A stretch of 52,983 nt of DNA from assembly GCF_006385185.1 (NCBI RefSeq), contig NZ_VFIX01000006.1, positions 1 to 52,983 of the forward strand, read 5' to 3'. The stretch is from Metamycoplasma equirhinis (lineage in GTDB: Bacteria > Bacillota_I > Bacilli_A > Mycoplasmatales > Metamycoplasmataceae). This document shows, piece by piece, positions 10,850 through 20,293 of the stretch. The notes below the pieces were generated by a model. The model was not told the DNA's origin. It saw only the letters and a list, made by a program, of their open reading frames with translations, and made no database searches. Made by a program: the position numbers and the translations under genes. Each line of letters opens with the position of its first letter. Position 1 is the stretch's first letter.

Positions 10850-11602
10850 TTATTCTTTTTTCAAATCTGTGATTACGAAATGTGATTTAGCTTCTGTTTT
10901 TGCTTCTGGTTTTGATTTTTGATATAAATAAACTTTTTCAAAATGTAATTGACCTGAGTCTTTAACTTCTTCAATTGATTTTTCATCAAATGAAAATTGT
11001 GATTCTTTGTCATCTTCCTTGATTTTTTTAACTTCGACAAATTCTGCTAAAACTTTTATTAATTCTTCAAAGCCTTTATTTTGGGCTTCAATAATTTTTA
11101 CTTTAAGTTCATAAGGGGTGATTTGTTTTTTTGATTTTGTTGTTAATTCATAATTACCAAAAGTATATTTAGCTTCGATAACTTCTTTTTTAAAGCCGCC
11201 AATTTCAAATCTCTTGGTTTCTGATTTGCCATTTACAGTTCTAGTAATATCTAAATGAATTATTCCTTCATCGGCGTGAGCATGAGTACTTTTTGCTACT
11301 GCATATTCTGCACCTTTAGGAGCTTCCGTTGAAACTTCAAAAGCAATATTGTATTTTTTAAATAATTCTTTTACTTCATCTCAATTTTTGGCATCTAGAA
11401 ATTTCTTAACAACTTCTTCAGGATCAACACTTTCTTGATTTTTGGCAACTTTCGCAATTTTAATGTCTAAATGCGATTGCATTTCAACATTATTATTCAC
11501 TTTAGGTCCTTTTGGGTCTTTACATGAAACTGATGCTAATGGCAAAACAAATAGAGGGCTAATTGCTGCAAAAGCAAGTAATATTTTTTTTGATTTTTTC
11601 AT
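10850..11602 (-). CDS. lipoprotein of unknown function, first gene of the oppBC operon
   Basis: 250 aa with one TGA read as Trp. The N terminus is a prokaryotic lipoprotein signal: basic MKKSKK, a hydrophobic core, then SVSC with the lipidated Cys at residue 27. The mature part is charged with alternating Lys/Glu and beta-like stretches; no known domain was recognised. It is far too short for a mycoplasma OppA (usually 800-1000 aa), yet it is positioned like a substrate-binding or accessory subunit of the permease pair. A good AAGGAGA site precedes the start. Confidence 0.75.
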
Positions 11603-11816
11603 AATTTATCTATCTCCTTGACTTGTTATTTTACACAAATAATTATATTATAGTTTAATAAAAATTGTAAAATAAAATATTTTTAGGCAAAATAAGATGT
11701 AATTTTAATGATTTTTTAATTTTTTCGCTAATTTGTTGTGAATAAACATTTGACATCTAAAATATCTAATAAAATATAATTAATAAATATTGTCAAAACT
11801 AGTAAGAAAGGCAAAA

Positions 11817-12659
11817 ATGAACAAAAAAATGATAATTCCAAAACGTAATTTTTTTAATGAACGCGAATATACACTTGACTACAAAAATCAAGTGCTTATC
11901 GTTAATGAATCACTTTTAAAATCTATGCAATCTAAAAAGCCCGGATCTTTTGGAGGGTTTAGAAAAATGACTGGTTCGGCATTAGGTGATATTATGCACT
12001 TAACAGATTTTAATAGCGAATTTGCTGCGTTTTCAAGATTATGCAATTTCAAAATGCCTGTTTTGGACGATAAATATGTTCGTGCTGGTATTGTACTTGA
12101 ACCTAAAATTATTGAAAAAATTGAAAAACATTTAGGGCATACATTAAACCGCTACCCCGCTGAGAAATATAATTATGACTTTTTTACTGAAAATGAATTA
12201 TTTGGTGGATTACCTGATGGTTATTCTGAAAAACTAAAAATGGTGTTTGAAATTAAAACTTCTGGTGAAAAAAATCTAGAAAATTGAAATAAATACGGTG
12301 TAAATCCCGGCTACATAAAGCAAGCTCAATTATACACTTACCTAATGGGCGTTAGAAATTTTGCAATTGTTGCGTGCTTTTTAAAAGAAGAAGACTATTT
12401 GAATCTCGAAACAATAGATATTAATCAAAGGTATGTTAAAAACTGAAACATGCAAATAAACGAAGCTCAAGTTCAAGATGACATTGATACTTGTATTAAA
12501 TGATTTAAAAAATACACAAAAACTGGAATTTCTCCTAAATGAAACGAAAAAATTGATGCTGATTTAATTGAATTTTTAGCTTGCAAAAATTTTAACGAAT
12601 GAGAAGATTTGTATAAAAAATGAGTTGAAAACGGAAAGGCAACAGCTAAATATGAATAA
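11817..12659 (+). CDS. YqaJ/lambda-exonuclease-like PD-(D/E)XK nuclease (MAGa7180-type)
   Basis: 280 aa, TGA read as Trp. The sequence has the layout of a YqaJ-type viral recombinase nuclease: GSALGDI and RAGIVLEPKI in the N-terminal half, then GGLPDGYS (Asp134), FEIKTS (Glu145 and Lys147) and a YIKQAQLYTYLMG helix. Asp134-Glu145-x-Lys147 is a complete PD-(D/E)XK active site. It resembles what is annotated as the MAGa7180-family putative nuclease in mycoplasmas; biological role unknown. ATG 11817 is chosen because AAGAAAGG lies 6-8 nt upstream; a TTG at 11790 is an alternative. It overlaps the next gene by 8 nt. Processing of DNA ends in recombination or defence is plausible but inferred. Confidence 0.78.
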
Positions 12660-14712
12660 ATATTTTCGTTATTCAAACTTTCTAATTGCAAATTGTGCCA
12701 GACCGTTTTTTGCTTTTTCAAATAATATTGAATTATATATTGACGAATTATTTAAAAGCGATGATTCAGAAGATGATTTTGATAGCGACAATTCGAAGGA
12801 AAAATATAATTTGTTAGATTTTGCAATAGATGAAATAGAAAACAAAATCGATAAAAACTTTTCCGCTTTTCTTAAAGAAAGTGACAAAAAATCATTAGAT
12901 GAAAAATCTACTTTCGAAAAAATTTCATATTTAAAAAACATATTGGAAAATGATGCCGATTTTTATAAAAAACTTGCAGCTAATCAAAAAATTGATGAGG
13001 CCTTAGAATTTTTAAATTCACTTAAAAGTTTTGAATCTACAGCAATGGGGCTTGAAATTATTGAAAAAAAAGCTATAGAGTTTATAAAAAAGCAAAATCA
13101 AGATCGTAACTTTGTTGTTATAAATGTTAATGATAAATATGAAGCTAGAATTAAAAAAACAAACGAAGCTATTGTCAAAAATGCAATAGTATTTTTTCCT
13201 GTTTTCGAATATAAAAAATGTTTAGCGACACCTTTATATTACGATAGTGAAAATAAGACAATAGGAATTTTGAATTATTCTTCAAAATCTTCGCTTAAAA
13301 ATATTATTCGCTTTTATTTTGAAGTAAAAGTAATGCGCAGTCAAAATATTAGTGTAAATAAATGCGTTCACATATTGCCTAAATTTAGACATCGCAAAAA
13401 TGTTAAAGCAAATGAACTTGATTTTATTTCATCTGAATATTGCAAGGCAACCAAAAGTAAATCACAAAACAACGCCGCAGTAAAAAAGAAAAATTATAGC
13501 GAAGAAATTTTGCAAGCTAGATTTGCCGGAATTCCAAACCCAAGCGAAAAAAAATCGGAAAATAGATTGACAATTATTGAACACATCAATAATGATTTAT
13601 CAACGGTTAATAGAGATAGTTTTTTTGATATTCAAAAAGATGATTTTGTTTGTACTTTTAAACAATTTGTTTACTATGCTGAAAATTTCGAATCAATTAG
13701 TGAATTAAATAATCTAGAAAAAATAATTACAATAAAAGATACAAATGATAGATTAGATTTAAAACTAGATTTTTATCGTTTGTTAGTTAAAAAAATTATT
13801 CCCGAATATACTTTTAGTTCAAAAATTGTTTTAAAAAGAAAAATTAATAATTTAGAGCAAACATCACTAGCAGATAGAGATTTCTTAGAATTTTATGAAA
13901 ATAATAAAATTGCTATTAACCCAAAAATATTAGAACATCCCGAATATTTAAAATTAGTTGAGAATAAAGCTAAAATTGTATGATTTGATTTTGAAGGAGT
14001 TTCTAAACCTACTCCAATAATTGACTATAACCCTGCATATAACCAACTCATTTCGCAGACTTCAATAATTAAAACAATAAATAACGAAATTATTGAAAAA
14101 GAAACAAATGACTTTGTTTACGATCCACTAAACTACAACTATAAAACGCTTGTAAAAATTGTTAATGATTTATATGACAAAAATGCTGAACATTATGTCG
14201 TTTTTAATAAATCATATGAAAAGTCTAGGCTAATCGAAATTAAAGAAATGTTAGAAAACTATTGCGAAGATGGAAGTATTGATAAATTAACTTATGAATC
14301 GCAATCGCAAAAAATCAATGAAGTAAATTCAAAAATGATTGATATTGCTGATTTTTTTAATGGCAAGACCGCTGCAAGCAAATACATAAATTTAGGTTTC
14401 ACCAAAGGATTATATTCAATTAAAAAAATTGAATTATTTGTATCTAATAGCAAGCTAAAGTTAAAGCATATGATCACACCATACCACGAACTAGCAGTTA
14501 AAAATGGTGGTATGGCACTTCAAATCGCCACTGCAAGAGCATTTAATGCTATTAAAGATAGAGAATGAGAACAAAAAGAAATACAATTAAAAAAATATTG
14601 TCATAATGACGTTATGGCAATGATAATGACATTTGATTTAATTCAATATTTATTAAATTGTAAAAAAACTCAAGAATATTTTAAAAATTTTATTGAATAT
14701 AAAAATATTTAA
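12652..14712 (+). CDS. DUF2779/UU173-family protein, predicted DEDDy 3'-5' exonuclease
   Basis: 686 aa, TGA read as Trp. The C-terminal part (from about 444) is an RNase H-fold exonuclease: WFDFEG supplies the first Asp and Glu, IDIADFF a middle acidic residue, and YCHND (Tyr649, Asp653) is the Y-x3-D signature of DEDDy enzymes. The N-terminal half (RYSNFLIANCARPFFAF, then a region around YFEVKVM) is where related DUF2779 proteins carry a Cas4-like PD-(D/E)XK domain; here the catalytic residues look lost. The family is known in Ureaplasma as UU173 and has no established function. The start overlaps the upstream nuclease by 8 nt, so the two are translationally coupled. A terminator follows. 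Confidence 0.75.
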
Positions 14713-14719
14713 TTAATTT

Positions 14720-14747
14720 CTCAGAGATACATACTCTGAGTTTTTTT
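14720..14747 (+). terminator. terminator after the two nuclease genes
   Basis: A perfect 7-bp stem CTCAGAG/CTCTGAG with a 7-nt loop, followed by seven T. It ends the two-gene operon before recU, which has its own promoter. Confidence 0.9.
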
Positions 14748-14765
14748 GGCGAAAAATTAGCGAAA

Positions 14766-14793
14766 TTGTTTACCAATTATCATGGTGTAATAT
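14766..14793 (+). promoter_or_regulatory. recU promoter (possibly leaderless)
   Basis: TTGTTT (14766-14771) lies 16 nt before TAATAT (14788-14793); an overlapping TGTAAT begins at 14786. The ATG follows only 4-6 nt later and no Shine-Dalgarno is visible. Confidence 0.45.
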
Positions 14794-14797
14794 TAAT

Positions 14798-15307
14798 ATG
14801 AAAAACACCAATAATCGTGGAATGATGCTTGAAAGTATAATAAATAAGACAAATATTTTTTATTTAAAAAATAAAATTGCTATGATTCATAAGAAAAATT
14901 TAGATGTTTCATTTAGCAAGATCAAAATTGAAAATCGAAAACTTTTACTAAAAGATGCCGAGATAAAATCTAAGAGTACCGTTGACTATTATGGTGTCTT
15001 TCAAGGCAAATTTATTGCATTTGAAGCCAAAAGTACCGAGGAAAAGAATTTTAAATTAAAAAACATTAAGCAACATCAATTAGAATATTTATCATTAATT
15101 GAATCTTTTGATGGAATTGCTTTTTGAATAATATATTTTAAGATGCAAAATGATTTTTTAATTATCAAACATAAGAATTTAATGAAAATAATAAGCGAAA
15201 ATAAAAATACGCTAGTCTATAAAGATGCAATAGCGTATGGATATTCATTAAATTTGGATTTTCCCGGTATATTAGATTACATCAAAATTGTTAGTCATTT
15301 TTTTTAA
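14798..15307 (+). CDS. recU: Holliday junction resolvase RecU
   Basis: 169 aa, one TGA (15125-15127) read as Trp. RecU cuts four-way junctions during homologous recombination. Recognisable family segments: NRGMMLESIINKTN at the N terminus, AMIHKK, VDYYGVFQGKFIAFEAKST (Asp63, Glu76 and Lys78 of the nuclease core), then IKQHQLEYL. The length matches Firmicute/Mollicute RecU. The last 17 nt overlap the convergent 3' end of the HU gene. It follows the YqaJ-like and DUF2779 nucleases on the same strand, which builds a compact DNA-recombination neighbourhood. Confidence 0.92.
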
Positions 15308-15602
15308 TTTTTTTATAATTTTCATACTGCGCGGTAATTCGTTTTTTGTAAGTATCAGAAAATTTGAAACGAGGGTCTAATTTTGCTTCAACATTCAAAA
15401 CTACTTTAGTAATATTGTGAACTTTTGTTTTTTTAGGAATATATTTTGCTGAAAAAAGTCCCAAGCCTGAAATAGATACTGTTTTTTCTTGTGCGATTTG
15501 ATCAGAGACAATTTCAATTATTTCATCAAAAATTGATTCAATAATCGCTTGTTGAAATCCTGTTTTTTCGCTTGTTTTGATAATAAGTTCTTTTTTGTTC
15601 AT
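15291..15602 (-). CDS. hup: HU-family DNA-binding protein
   Basis: 103 aa. Small basic histone-like protein: an N-terminal helical dimerisation part (MNKKELIIKTSEKTGF), GLGLFSAKYIPKKTKVHN in place of the usual GFGxF...RxGRNP strand, and a Lys-rich C-terminal tail. The DNA-wrapping arm is divergent from Bacillus HU, as is common in mycoplasmas. The start has AAGGAG 7 nt upstream. It lies 9 nt after gpsA in the der-gpsA-hup run. The stop codon is inside the 17-nt convergent overlap with recU. Confidence 0.85.
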   Translation of the reverse strand: MNKKELIIKTSEKTGFQQAIIESIFDEIIEIVSDQIAQEKTVSISGLGLFSAKYIPKKTKVHNITKVVLNVEAKLDPRFKFSDTYKKRITAQYENYKKIKKND

Positions 15603-15611
15603 GTTTTCTCC

Positions 15612-16598
15612 TTATTCTTTTTTGAGCGGTCTAGTCATAAGTGACTTTATTACATCATGGACATCTAATTTCAAATAAATTATTTTATATAGTGCCTCTA
15701 CAATTGGCAATTTTAGTATTTTATTTTTAATAAATTCGTTGTAAATTACCTCAATTGATTTTAGTCCCTCAATTGTAATTTTACTTGAATCGAAGTTTTT
15801 ATCAAAAAAGTTTTTTCCAAAAGTATAATTTCTTGATTTTGAAGAAAGGGCAGTCAAAATTAAATCACCTAGCCCGGTGAGACCATAAATCGTTTCTTCT
15901 TTACCACCTTTTAAGTTGTTATATAGTTTCATTTCATTGATGCCGCGTGTGATTATTGCTACTTGTGTATTAGTTGAATAACCCAGGCCTTCAGCCATTC
16001 CTGATGCTATGGCGATAATGTTTTTAAAAATTGAACCAATTTCTGCGCCTTTAACATCTAATTGTGAATAAACCCTAAATGAATCATTCGAAAAGATTTT
16101 TTGAATTTCCGAAGCAAGTTCAATATCATATGACACAGCAGAAATAGCGGTAATATTTTTTTTAACAATATCAATCGCGAACGAGGGGCCAATCAATGAG
16201 ACAATCCCTTTTACAAACTGGTTTTCTTTTGTTAAAGTTATCATTTGCTCATGAACCGAAAAATTAGTTCCTGGTCAAAATCCCTTTGCAACGTTAATAA
16301 TAACTGCTTTATTGCTAAGATTAGAAATAACTTTTTTAAATACTTCGCTAATAAATTTAGTTGGAATTGCAAATAAGACATATTCAACGTTTTCTAGTGA
16401 TGAAAGTATGTTATTTGATACTTTGAATTTCGGTAAATCAAAAACATCGGGGAAATATTTAAGATTTTTTCCACTTGTTAGATCATTTAATTCTGCTTCT
16501 TCAATACCATAAATTGTAACATCATGACCATTATTTACTAAAACAGAAGCACAAGCTGTACCCATTCCGCCAGAACCTAAAACAAGAATTTTAGCCAT
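15612..16598 (-). CDS. gpsA: NAD(P)-dependent glycerol-3-phosphate dehydrogenase
   Basis: 328 aa, one TGA read as Trp (AKGFW). The enzyme interconverts dihydroxyacetone phosphate and sn-glycerol-3-phosphate, supplying the backbone for membrane lipids. The N-terminal Rossmann motif is GSGGMGTACA (residues 8-17); the substrate-domain signatures include IGPSFAIDI, the DVKGAEIGSIFKNIIAIASG segment with its catalytic Lys, and GLTGLGDLILT. Length fits the family. It overlaps der by one base (TAATG), so the genes are translationally coupled. An AGGAG site precedes the start inside the end of der. Confidence 0.95.
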
Positions 16599-17917
16599 TA
16601 TTTTTCTCCTTTTTGGTTTTTGTTGCGTAAAACAAGCTCAATAGGTGTGCCAGAAAAATCAAAATTTTCTCTTATTTGATTCTCAATATATCTTAAATAA
16701 GTAAAATGTGCCAATTCAATATTGTTAACAAATAAAACAAATGTAGGTATTTTAGCAGCAATTTGTTTTGAAAAAGTGATTGATAAACGTCGACCATTAA
16801 TTGAACTAGCCGGTCTAATCATTTGTGCTGTCATCATTAATGTATTTAATTGATTGGTATTTATTTTTCGTGAAATATTATTTTTAACTTTTATTATTTC
16901 ATCTCTCAATTTGTTAATTCGATTTTTATCCTTTGCTGAAATGAATACAATTGGAGCTCAGTCAACAAATTTTAGTTTCTGTGACAAATTTTTTTTGTAA
17001 TGGGACATTGTATTGGTATCTTTTTCAATTAAATCTCATTTATTAACAATAACAATTAACGGTTTTTTAAGTTCATATGCGATACCGATAATATTTTGAT
17101 GAAAATGACTAACCTCATCAGTTGCGTCTAAAACCAATAAACATAAATCAGCTTCTTCAATTGATTCATTTGCGCGCATTAGAGCATAGTGTTCGACGCT
17201 ATCTATCAATTTACTTTTTCTTTTAATTCCGGCAGTATCAACTATGTCAAACTTTTCGTCATTAATAAATATTGTGCTAGTAACTGAGTCACGTGTTGTT
17301 CCAGCAATATCACTAACTATTGAGCGATTCTCATTGGCCAAAGTATTTAACAAGGTGCTTTTGCCTACATTAGGTTTTCCTAAAATCGCTAATTTAAAGT
17401 TTTTAAGATTACTATCTTCGACATTACTAAAATTATTTATTACACTATCTAGCAAATTACCGACACCATCGCCATGCATTGCACTTATTGGAAAAATTTG
17501 ACTAAAACCAAGTGTATAAATTGAATTATCAAAGTATTCAACTTTTTGACCTTCCAATTTATTTATTGCTAGCAAAACTGGCTTATTAATTTTTCTTAAT
17601 ATATTTGCAACATAAAAATCTTCGGTGGTAAGCGAATCATTTCCATCGACTAAAAAAATTAAAACATTAGCTTCATCAATTGCGATTTGCGCTTGAATTT
17701 TAATTTGTTTTTTAAAATCTTCTTCTTCAATTGTTATTCCACCAGTATCAATAATTTTAAATTCTCTCCCGGCTCAAGAAGCATCTGAATAGAGACGATC
17801 TCGTGTTACACCAGGTGTATCATAAACTATTGATTTACGTTTGTTAATTATTTTATTAAATAAAGTGCTTTTACCTACATTAGGTTTGCCAATAATTGCG
17901 ACAACATTATTATTCAT
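16598..17917 (-). CDS. der: ribosome biogenesis GTPase Der (EngA)
   Basis: 439 aa, several TGA as Trp. Two tandem GTPase domains are visible, each with a [10 protein letters not shown]-loop, followed by DTGG/DTAG G3 motifs and NKLE/NKWD G4 motifs. A C-terminal KH-like domain begins after about residue 350. Der acts in maturation of the large ribosomal subunit. It starts at 17917, overlapping the cmk stop by 8 nt, and ends overlapping gpsA by 1 nt. The cmk-der pairing is common in Firmicutes and mycoplasmas and supports the call. Confidence 0.96.
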
Positions 17918-18587
17918 AATTGCCTACTTTCTCATTAACAATATCTAACATAACTTTAAAATTTTCCTCGACACTCATATTACTCGAATCAATTTCTATC
18001 GAACCTTCTGACACTTTAAGTGGATCAATGTCACGATTCATATCATTATAATCACGAATTTTGATTGATTCTAAAACATCATTGTAATTTGAAATAATTC
18101 CCATTTCAGCATCTTGCTTAACACGACGTTTTGCTCTAATTTCCGCAGAGGCTCATAAAAAAAATTTAACTTCGGCGTTAGGTAAAATTCGATATGTAGC
18201 ATCTCGCCCATCAACAATTATTCCCTTATGTTTATTAGCAAAATCTTGAATAAAAAGATTTACTTTTTTTCTAATTGAAGCAAATTTTGCGATTTTTGAT
18301 GCTGCTTGTGAAACTTCATCGTTTCTAATTGATAATGAAATATCATTTCCTTTAAAAATTATTTTCCCATCTTCGGTAATATTCAAATCATCAAATTCTC
18401 AAGATTCATTAATTTGCTTTTCATTTTTAAAATCTAAATTTTGCTTAATTGCATTAAAGGCAATTACGCGATAAAAACTACCGGAACTTAAAAATTTGTA
18501 GCCTAATTTTTTGGCTAGCATATTCGACATAACGGTTTTTCCTACGCCGCTAGGTCCGTCGATGGCAATGTTAATTTTTTTAGTCAT
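17910..18587 (-). CDS. cmk: cytidylate kinase
   Basis: 225 aa, TGA codons read as Trp. It phosphorylates CMP/dCMP. The P-loop GPSGVGKT is at residues 11-18, SSGSFYR is the NMP-binding segment (commonly TGAMYR), and [22 protein letters not shown] corresponds to the conserved GRDxxTxVxPxAxxKxFL block, followed by the Arg-rich lid ([10 protein letters not shown]). The start has AAGGAAAA upstream. It leads the cmk-der-gpsA-hup cluster. Confidence 0.95.
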
Positions 18588-18604
18588 GATTTTCCTTTTT
18601 TATT

Positions 18605-18967
18605 TTACTTTGAATTAATTTTATTATAAATTTCCTTAGCTTCGGAATTTAATTCAAATAATTCATTAGCATTTGGCATTTTTGGCTCTAATTCAATTTG
18701 AGAAATTATATTTTTTAAAAAATCTATTTCTGTATAATCAAAAAATTCAGATTTTTCTAATTTTGTTTTTAACTTATCAAAAAAATCTTTGGAATTAGAG
18801 TTTATTGAAAAATTTTCTAGTAAGGATTTTAAATATGCGTTTTTTGGTTCTTGAATTTGGCGAATATTTAGTGCTTTATTTATTTGTTCAATTATTTTTT
18901 TATCGTTTTTACATTTTTGTTCGAGATTGCGAAGCTCAATTAATAATTGTTTATTTTGTTTTTTCAT
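18605..18967 (-). CDS. uncharacterised small helical protein
   Basis: 120 aa, no TGA codon. Charged and almost wholly helical (Lys, Glu, Leu, Asn rich), with a likely coiled coil in the first 40 residues. No signal peptide, no membrane segment and no motif were recognised. It starts 2 nt after the stop of the membrane-anchored protein upstream, so the two form a tight pair, and ends 17 nt before cmk. Expression together with the membrane protein suggests a cytoplasmic partner or regulator, which is inference. Confidence 0.65.
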   Translation of the reverse strand: MKKQNKQLLIELRNLEQKCKNDKKIIEQINKALNIRQIQEPKNAYLKSLLENFSINSNSKDFFDKLKTKLEKSEFFDYTEIDFLKNIISQIELEPKMPNANELFELNSEAKEIYNKINSK

Positions 18968-18969
18968 TA

Positions 18970-20181
18970 TTAAACTTTTTCAATATTAAACGTCTTTAAA
19001 ACACCAAGAGATTTAAGATTTTTATCAATTTTAGAAACATATTGAAATGTAATTGTTAAACTGTTTAGTTTTTGGTTTCAAATAACAGCTTTATTGCCAT
19101 CATTTTCCAGTAAAACTATATCATATTTATCCTTAGGATATATATCTGGAAAAGCATTATAATCTTGCATTGATTTAACAAATTTTGCAAATATTGCATT
19201 GATAAATGAGTCTTGTGAAAATCATTCTTTATCGTTGAGAGCATCTTCAATTGCTTTTTGCAATGTTTTGGCATTATTCAAAAGTTTTTGTTTATTTTCA
19301 GGCGAAATCGTATCTTCTTTTGCTTGTTTTGTTAATTGCGCAATTAATTCGTTACAGCTTTTAATTAAGTCATCTAAACTATTTTGATCTTTAGCCTTAT
19401 CAACTTCTTTTCCGGTAATTGACTTTAAAATTTCATTCGCTTTTTTAAATGCTTTTTGTAAGTGTGAAATTTTCAAATTAGTAATCGCTCTTATTTCTTT
19501 TGCAAAATCTTCATTAATTAGAGGAAGATTTTTGTAATAATCGCTACCTTGATCTCATTTTTCCGAAATAGTCAAAATTGTGATTACTTGTGCATTTGCA
19601 TAATAGTATTTAGATTTAGGCGTTTCGCGAATTTCTGATGATTCATGTCTTCCGCTAGCATATTCGTAATTTAAATAAATTTCATAACTAACTTTTAGTT
19701 CATTAGGTTTGTTGGTAAGTTCAATATTTTTGTATTTAAATTTTAAATATTTGGTTTCTTCATAATTTAAACTAGTTTCAATTCAAGTTGACAAAAATTC
19801 ATTTGCATCAAATAATCTTGGCACATTTTCAAGCAATTTTTCTTTAGCCTTTTTAGATATTTTAGGGTTTTCTAGTTTTCTTTTAATATCAGGATGTGAC
19901 TCAAAATATGCATTACGTTTCTCATCCGCAGACTTCTTACTATTTTGAAAATTATTGTATAAATCGCTAACATTAGAAGGACCGATTGACAATGGGATTA
20001 TTTGCACTTTTTTAGCGTGTTCTAAAAAATTTTCAGGGCTTCAATATACTTTTTTAATTTTTTTTGTATTTTTCATAACAAAATAAATTGCTCCACCAAT
20101 TGAAGTTAATACAACAACTGCACCTAATCCTCAAGATAAATTAACAAGTAATTTTTTGCGATTCATTTTTTTCTTTTCCAT
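18970..20181 (-). CDS. membrane-anchored protein of unknown function
   Basis: 403 aa with several TGA as Trp. A single N-terminal hydrophobic segment at residues 14-36 follows the basic MEKKKMNRKK; no lipobox Cys is present, so it is a type II-like anchor. The extracytoplasmic part contains a Tyr-rich beta-like stretch (YKNIELTNKPNELKVSYEIY) and a Lys-rich helical segment around residues 230-300. No known domain was recognised. The start may instead be ATG 20166 (MNRKK), which has GGAAAAG upstream; 20181 has only a TATAAA box close by. It lies next to an uncharacterised 120-aa gene. Confidence 0.65.
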
Positions 20182-20252
20182 GATGCATTAATTTTATAAT
20201 AATTTTTTATTTATAAATAAAAAAGGTAAATTAGCTTTGTACAAAGCAAAAC

Positions 20253-20280
20253 AAAAACTCGTAATTTTATAAATTACGAG
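20253..20280 (-). terminator. terminator after topA
   Basis: CTCGTAATTT (20258-20267) / AAATTACGAG (20271-20280) stem, followed on the minus strand by TTTTTGTTTT. A 14-bp palindrome GCTTTGTACAAAGC (20234-20247) lies just downstream. Confidence 0.8.
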
Positions 20281-20293
20281 TCTTAACTTAATT

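Noticed and set aside
11790..11816. TTG start giving nine extra residues for the YqaJ-like nuclease
   Set aside because: ATG 11817 has a purine-rich site at proper spacing; the TTG lies about where transcription would start.
18605..18967. Idea that the 120-aa protein is a toxin-antitoxin partner
   Set aside because: Its neighbour is a 403-aa membrane protein and there is no toxin motif or DNA-binding fold; no evidence beyond adjacency.
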